From: Desulfovibrio sp.
GTDB taxonomy: Bacteria > Desulfobacterota > Desulfovibrionia > Desulfovibrionales > Desulfovibrionaceae
Direction: 5' to 3'
Assembly (NCBI GenBank): GCA_017415765.1
Contig: JAFQED010000074.1
Span: 1 to 33,378 of the forward strand
DNA length: 33,378 nucleotides
Made by a program: the position numbers and the translations under genes. The number at the start of each line of letters is the position of its first letter. Within the stretch, counting starts at the first letter, position 1. Below, in pieces: positions 29,738 to 33,378 of the stretch. The notes under the pieces were generated by a model. It was not told where the DNA came from and made no database searches. It was given only the letters and a program-made list of their open reading frames with translations.

Positions 29738-30601
29738 ATGCGTACCCCCTTTGGGCAGATGGCCGACATTTGCCGTATGATCAAAATCGAACATTCCATC
29801 TTTGCCCTGCCCTATGCCTGGGCCGGGGCGGTGTTGGCCGCACGCGGTCTGCCGCCGTTGGATGTCCTTGTTTTCCTGACGCTGGCAATGGTGGCTGTGC
29901 GCTCCTTTGCCATGGCCTTCAACCGCCTTGTGGATCTGCCCTTTGACCGGGCCAACCCGCGTACCCAGGGCCGCCCGCTGGTGACAGGGGCCGTCAGCAT
30001 CCGGCAAACATGGGCCTTTTGTGCCATCACTGCCCTGATTTTTGTGGCGACCTGCGCTGCCCTGAACACGGTTTGTCTGCTCCTGGCCGTACCGGCACTG
30101 CTGTTTGCCGCTGTGTACAGCTTACTCAAGCGCGTCAGTCATCTCTGCCACTTCTGGCTGGGGGCAACCCTTGGCCTTGCCCCGCTGGCAGGCTGGCTGA
30201 GTGTTGTTCCCTCGGATTTGGGCCTTGCACCTGTGCTGCTTTTTTTTGCAGTCACCTTTTGGGTGGCGGCCTTTGACATTTACTATGCCTTCCAGGACAG
30301 GGATTTTGACCGTGCAGCAGGCCTGCACTCCATCCCCGCCAGCTATGGGGCAGAGACCGCTCTTGCGCTGGCGGCCTTCTCCCACTGCATGACCTTTATC
30401 TTCCTGCTGCTGACGGGTTTGGCAGGTGGGTTGAGCTGGCCATGGTATCTGCTTTGCCTTGGCATCGGTCTGCTCCTGCTGTGGGAACACCGCCTGATGC
30501 GCCCGCAGGATCTGCGCCACATCAACACGGCCTTTTTCACCCTCAATGGCATCATTTCTCCGGTGGTGCTGCTGGGTGTGATCCTGGGCCTCTGGCTGTG
30601 A
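29738..30601 (+). CDS. mqnP: UbiA-family prenyltransferase (probable MqnP/UbiA)
   Basis: This 287-aa membrane enzyme transfers a polyprenyl chain to an aromatic ring. The first Asp-rich motif is FNRLVDLPFDRANPRTQGRP and the second is YYAFQDRDFDRAAGLHS, the UbiA pair for Mg-diphosphate binding. About eight hydrophobic segments are visible. In Desulfovibrio-type organisms menaquinone is made by the futalosine route, in which MqnP performs this step, so that role is inferred; 4-hydroxybenzoate polyprenyltransferase is the alternative. A GGAGG precedes the ATG, 2 bp after mog. Confidence 0.85.
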   Translation: MRTPFGQMADICRMIKIEHSIFALPYAWAGAVLAARGLPPLDVLVFLTLAMVAVRSFAMAFNRLVDLPFDRANPRTQGRPLVTGAVSIRQTWAFCAITALIFVATCAALNTVCLLLAVPALLFAAVYSLLKRVSHLCHFWLGATLGLAPLAGWLSVVPSDLGLAPVLLFFAVTFWVAAFDIYYAFQDRDFDRAAGLHSIPASYGAETALALAAFSHCMTFIFLLLTGLAGGLSWPWYLLCLGIGLLLLWEHRLMRPQDLRHINTAFFTLNGIISPVVLLGVILGLWL

Positions 30602-30608
30602 GGGACAC

Positions 30609-31202
30609 ATGCCACGCAAAAAACAATACCAATGGCATATGGACGGTGGCCCTGAAACCGAACTCGGCCCCAGCCGTTCGGCCAAAAAACGCCAGTGTCA
30701 CGCCCTGCAAGCCCTTGGCCAAGAGCTGACACTCCTTGCCCCGGCAGACTGGCAGCACCTGGACTTGCCGCCGGACTTGCTGGAAGCCCTGCACCTCCAT
30801 GCCCGTATTCGCGATAAGGAAGGCAAGCGTCGACAACTGCAATATATTGGCCGCCTCATGCGCCATACGAATGCCGAGGCCCTGCAGGCAGCCCTTGCCG
30901 CCCGCAAGGATGCCGCAGCAGCCGATGCGGCCCGCTTCCACGCGGCAGAACAGTGGCGTGAGCGTTTGCTGACAGCCACGCAACAGGAGCTGGCCGGGGT
31001 AGTTGAAGAATGGTTGCGCCATGTCGCAACACAAGCAGACACCTCTGCCCGCACAGACTGGCCCGCCCTGATCGCCGCCGCCCGTGAAGAACAGGCCCGC
31101 CAGCAGGAGCAACTTGCCAGCGGCAAAAAACAGCCCCCTCATGCCCGGCGCGCCCTGTTCCGCGCCCTGGCTGCCGCCCTTGCCCCTGCACCACAGGCGT
31201 AA
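30609..31202 (+). CDS. darP: DarP/YjgA (DUF615) ribosome-associated protein
   Basis: In E. coli the YjgA/DarP protein binds late 50S assembly intermediates. This 197-aa homologue has RSAKKRQCHALQALGQELT, then IRDKEGKRRQLQYIGRLMR, the most conserved part of the family, and a long Ala/Gln/Arg-rich helical C-terminal half. GAGGGAC precedes the ATG, 7 bp after the prenyltransferase. It ends the plus-strand series mog-mqnP-darP. Confidence 0.9.
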   Translation: MPRKKQYQWHMDGGPETELGPSRSAKKRQCHALQALGQELTLLAPADWQHLDLPPDLLEALHLHARIRDKEGKRRQLQYIGRLMRHTNAEALQAALAARKDAAAADAARFHAAEQWRERLLTATQQELAGVVEEWLRHVATQADTSARTDWPALIAAAREEQARQQEQLASGKKQPPHARRALFRALAAALAPAPQA

Positions 31203-31317
31203 ATGCAGGACAAATCCGGGATGCCCTGACGGTGACCCAATACAGAACAGCCCTCGACGGGGATCTTGTATGGTGCTGCCGGATACCACTTTTTTTCAAA
31301 AACAGGCCATCTCTGGC

Positions 31318-31346
31318 TTGACGAGCACATGAGTTTAGGCTAAATG
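31318..31346 (+). promoter_or_regulatory. tRNA-Thr promoter
   Basis: TTGACG (31318-31323), a 17-bp spacer and TAAATG (31341-31346) end 16 bp before the tRNA. The spacing and position are ideal. Confidence 0.6.
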
Positions 31347-31362
31347 GATTTTTCGTTACATT

Positions 31363-31438
31363 GCCCTTGTAGCTCAGTCGGTAGAGTGCATCCTTGGTAA
31401 GGATGAGGTCACCAGTTCAATCCTGGTCAAGGGCTCCA
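31363..31438 (+). tRNA. tRNA-Thr (anticodon GGT)
   Basis: The 76-nt gene starts GCCCTTGTAGCTCAG. The anticodon arm has CATCC/GGATG with loop TTGGTAA (anticodon GGT). The T-arm reads ACCAGTTCAATCCTGGT, and CCA is encoded. The downstream flank changes to AT-rich foreign-looking DNA within 70 bp, which makes this tRNA a candidate integration site. Confidence 0.95.
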
Positions 31439-31460
31439 GAAATTTTTCCACATTCGTGTA

Positions 31461-31503
31461 CAGAAGACCCGCAGGCCAAGAGCCATGCGGGTCTTCTGAT
31501 TTT
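31461..31503 (+). terminator. Rho-independent terminator after tRNA-Thr
   Basis: CAGAAGACCCGCA (31461-31473) pairs with TGCGGGTCTTCTG (31486-31498) and is followed by ATTTTT. The perfect 13-bp stem and T-run are convincing. Confidence 0.85.
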
Positions 31504-31607
31504 TGCGCATCCAGCTACGTCCATCAAAGTGGGCACTTTTGAAATTGTAAATTCTCATCTTTGGAGTGAGACAAAAGGATATAAATGTGCTATGATATAG
31601 TCGTAAT

Positions 31608-31646
31608 ATGAAACTTTTGGGTCTATTTTTGCGTCTATATAGATAA
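31608..31646 (+). CDS. Possible 12-codon leader peptide
   Basis: An ATG at 31608 opens a frame MKLLGLFLRLYR that ends at TAA 31644-31646. Its last A is shared with an ATG of the kinase frame (TAATG). A TATGAT -10-like element lies about 20 bp upstream (31591-31596). It has no clear ribosome binding site. It may be a chance ORF or a regulatory leader of the kinase. Confidence 0.25.
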   Translation: MKLLGLFLRLYR

Positions 31647-31687
31647 TGAAACAGTTAGACAAACTTGAATTTGTAGGGATAATTGAG

Positions 31688-32200
31688 ATGATTATTTTAA
31701 TTACTGGAGCATCGCATACAGGCAAAACTGCACTTGCTCAAAAACTGCTTGAAAAATATAAATACCCATATCTTTCAATAGACCATCTAAAAATGGGTTT
31801 AATTCGTAGCGGCAACACAGAACTTACCCCTATGGATGATAATGAATTAACTGAATACTTGTGGCCTATTGTTCGTGAAGTGATAAAAACCGCTATTGAG
31901 AATAAGCAGAACTTAATTGTCGAAGGCTGCTATATTCCGTTTGACTGGCAAAATGACTTTAGCTATGACTATCTTGAAAACATCAAATATTTTTGCATTG
32001 TAATGAGTGAGGAATATATCAGAAACCACTTTGCTGACATAAAAAAATATGCAAATGCTATTGAAAATCGTTTGGATGATGAATTGTGCACAATGGAGAG
32101 TGTATTGGAAGACAATGCAGAAATGTTAGCCCTTGCACAAATGTATAATGTGAAATATATACTTATTGAAGATAAGTACGAAATCAAAATCGAGTTATAA
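31688..32200 (+). CDS. P-loop kinase-like protein (adenylate-kinase/zeta-type fold), AT-rich
   Basis: This 170-aa protein starts MIILITGASHTGKTALAQKL, with a Walker A motif (GASHTGKT) in the first ten or so residues. It continues with PYLSIDHLKMGLIRSGN and an IENKQNLIVEGCYIPFDWQ strand that carries a Walker B-like element. The overall form matches small kinases often annotated as AAA/adenylate-kinase-like or 2-phosphoglycerate-kinase-like in Firmicutes. The substrate is not known. An in-frame ATG at 31646 exists, but family proteins start at the MIILITGAS methionine and an AGGGATAATTGAG stretch is closer. Codons are AT-rich, in strong contrast to darP. The GNAT gene follows. Confidence 0.75.
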   Translation: MIILITGASHTGKTALAQKLLEKYKYPYLSIDHLKMGLIRSGNTELTPMDDNELTEYLWPIVREVIKTAIENKQNLIVEGCYIPFDWQNDFSYDYLENIKYFCIVMSEEYIRNHFADIKKYANAIENRLDDELCTMESVLEDNAEMLALAQMYNVKYILIEDKYEIKIEL

Positions 32201-32234
32201 CGATAGGTTCCAATTTGAGGAGGTGTTTGTAGTA

Positions 32235-32675
32235 GTGAGAAACATTGGCATATACGAAAGAACAAGTGAATTGATAAGTCAACTGACAGGCGTATGGGAA
32301 GAATCTGTAAAAGCAACCCATTTGTTTCTATCAGAGTCAGAAATTGCTGAAATAAAGTCCTATATTCCAACGGCTTTACAGGAGATTTCCCATTTGATAG
32401 TCTCCGAGAATGAAGACGGCTTCCCTGTTGGTTTTATAGGCATAGAAAACAGAACGATTGAAATGCTCTTTATTTCACCAGAATACCGTGGAAAAGGTAT
32501 AGGAAAGGAATTCATTCAGTATGGAATTGAAAGATTTTCTATCAATGAAGTCACTGTAAATGAGCAAAACCCACAGGCCATCGGCTTTTATGAACATATA
32601 GGTTTTATGGTTTATAAAAGAACCGACTTGGATGAGCAAGGCAGACCATACCCGTTGCTTTATATGAAACGATAA
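32235..32675 (+). CDS. GNAT-family N-acetyltransferase (YjaB-like), AT-rich
   Basis: This protein of about 146 aa aligns by eye with YjaB-type GNAT enzymes: WEESVKATHLFLSESEI, VGFIGIENRTIEMLFISPE, the acetyl-CoA loop YRGKGIGKEFIQYGI, VTVNEQNPQAIGFYEHIGF, and the C-terminal DEQGRPYPLLYM. The frame extends upstream to 32166. I chose GTG 32235 because it gives the family N-terminus (VRNIGIYERTSE), and GAGGAGG lies about 11 nt upstream, a bit far. The substrate is unknown; such enzymes include protein and small-molecule acetylases. It is AT-rich like the kinase and probably cotranscribed with it. Confidence 0.8.
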   Translation: MRNIGIYERTSELISQLTGVWEESVKATHLFLSESEIAEIKSYIPTALQEISHLIVSENEDGFPVGFIGIENRTIEMLFISPEYRGKGIGKEFIQYGIERFSINEVTVNEQNPQAIGFYEHIGFMVYKRTDLDEQGRPYPLLYMKR

Positions 32676-32708
32676 ATTCCAACTTGGTGAATTGAATACT
32701 GACCGATA

Positions 32709-32740
32709 GGGGCGAGGTTGAAATACACCTTACCCCTTTT
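32709..32740 (+). terminator. Terminator after the GNAT gene
   Basis: GGGG-CG-AGGT (32709-32718) pairs with ACCT-TA-CCCC (32727-32736), with an internal 2x2 mismatch, and TTTT follows. It is 33 bp past the stop. Confidence 0.6.
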
Positions 32741-32898
32741 CATTTGCCTATGGGCATTCATAGAAAATGAATAAAAAGGTCAGTTATACACACCAATACT
32801 TATCTCGGACAGAGAGTTTCCTAAAAAGTGAAAATAGCCATTTTTTCGATGATTACAGCTGCTGCAGAAGCTTTGGGGGAGGGGTATGAGTAGGGTGT

Positions 32899-33153
32899 AT
32901 GAAGAAAGCGTCTGGGAACGAAGCTCCGTGAGCTGTGTAAGCAGAAAAAGCTCACTCAGGAGGAGGTCGCCGCGCTTTCCGGATTTTCCATCCAGCATAT
33001 GGGGGATATTGAGAGAGGACAGGCCAATCCGACCCTTGCCTATCTGGTCAAGCTGGCTGAAGTGATGGGGTCAGCCTGCCGGAACTGTTTTCAGGGGGAG
33101 AAAAGCCTGAACCAGATATTGCACAAATGCGGCTGGAGCAGGCAATAGCATGA
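32899..33153 (+). pseudogene. XRE-family HTH regulator broken by two frameshifts
   Basis: A clear XRE helix-turn-helix lies in the frame from 32909: LGTKLRELCKQKKLTQEEVA, then LSGFSIQHMGDIERGQANP and TLAYLVKLAEVMG. This frame has a stop just upstream and no start. The ATG at 32899 (MKK...) leads into it only if one extra base near 32908 is removed. A second break near 33073 is visible: after EVMG the natural continuation (SLPELFSGGEKPEPDIAQMR, ending at TGA 33151-33153) is in another frame and needs one added base. So one insertion and one deletion relative to an intact gene are inferred. Sequencing errors are the alternative. Confidence 0.75.
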
Positions 33154-33233
33154 ACGGAGAGACTGCACTACCTTTGTCCGCCCGCAGCGAAGCGGAGGGC
33201 GGTGGCTCGTGTCGCAAGAATCCGAGAAAATAA
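33150..33233 (+). CDS. 27-codon ORF overlapping the XRE gene end, repetitive-type sequence
   Basis: The ATG at 33150 overlaps the restored XRE stop (ATGA). The product begins [12 protein letters not shown] and contains [16 protein letters not shown], which I recall as a recurring short sequence in gut Firmicutes DNA. It may be part of a repeat rather than a working gene. Confidence 0.35.
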   Translation: MNGETALPLSARSEAEGGGSCRKNPRK

Positions 33234-33260
33234 GATCTTTTCGTGCTGGCAAGGAAATGG

Positions 33261-33308
33261 GCGATTTTGGGAGGGAGTGTACTCAAGTACATGACCGACC
33301 AAAATCGC
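33261..33308. repeat. 48-bp stem-loop, probably part of a Firmicutes repetitive element
   Basis: GCGATTTTGG (33261-33270) and CCAAAATCGC (33299-33308) pair perfectly. Inside, TGTACT (33278-33283) and AGTACA (33286-33291) make a second stem. No convincing gene covers 33234-33378. Confidence 0.45.
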
Positions 33309-33378
33309 ACAATGACGCAGCCAGCGCGGAAAAGGCTGTTTTTGACGGAGACTTGTGACAATATCAAGACTACCAAAG

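Noticed and set aside
33071-33376. 101-codon minus ORF at the right end
   Set aside because: It runs antisense to the XRE relic and through a repeat-like stem-loop; it looks like the translation of a repetitive element rather than a gene.

Overview
The window looks like chromosomal DNA of a Desulfovibrio-type bacterium (Desulfobacterota, Desulfovibrionaceae), probably gut-associated. Most genes are GC-rich. The gene content is typical of that family: a metF preceded by a methionine-cycle-type palindrome, flgM next to a small lineage-type gene, FeoA/FeoB, CsoR with a P1B ATPase, a UbiA/MqnP-type prenyltransferase, and a queF-murJ-ftsY block. The species is inferred, not proven.

Layout. (1) 1-2780 is one end of a P4-like integrative element in the 3' end of a tRNA-Leu(CAG) gene. 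It holds a truncated primase, a 52-codon ORF locked between its neighbours by start/stop overlaps, two AlpA-type regulators that are clear duplicates, a 94-bp MITE-like inverted-repeat unit, and a P4-type tyrosine integrase with repeated boxes around its start and next to the tRNA. (2) 2781-12870 is core genome: tRNA-Leu, tRNA-Met, uppP, a 61-codon gene, metG-ricT, a glycosyltransferase-like gene, metF with a candidate operator, a small conserved-looking gene, flgM and cls. (3) 12871-15040 is a small accessory patch: REP-like hairpins, an orphan tyrosine recombinase and a TacA/TacT-type toxin-antitoxin pair. (4) 15188-18836 is a plus-strand series: beta-CASP ribonuclease, then rsmD, coaD and miaA in overlapping frames. 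(5) 18837-24503 holds a gene-poor stretch with a 17-bp perfect inverted repeat, then metal homeostasis on the minus strand (feoA-feoB, csoR-P1B ATPase). (6) 24504-31202 is envelope and cofactor core: queF-murJ-membrane protein-ftsY on minus, and mog-mqnP-darP on plus. (7) tRNA-Thr(GGU) and its terminator are followed from about 31506 by clearly AT-rich, Firmicutes-like DNA: a P-loop kinase, a GNAT acetyltransferase, an XRE regulator broken by two frameshifts, and a repetitive-looking tail.

How it works together. The left element has the usual satellite logic: integrase, AlpA switch proteins and replication primase. The right end looks like a recent arrival from a low-GC gut bacterium downstream of a tRNA. 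The centre is housekeeping: methionyl-tRNA charging and one-carbon methyl supply, tRNA/rRNA modification, CoA, lipid II and undecaprenyl phosphate supply, SRP targeting, and iron/heavy-metal balance. I saw no CRISPR array and no rRNA. The least explained material is the non-coding structure: the boxes in region 1, the hairpins after cls, and the 18.8-19.2 kb stretch.
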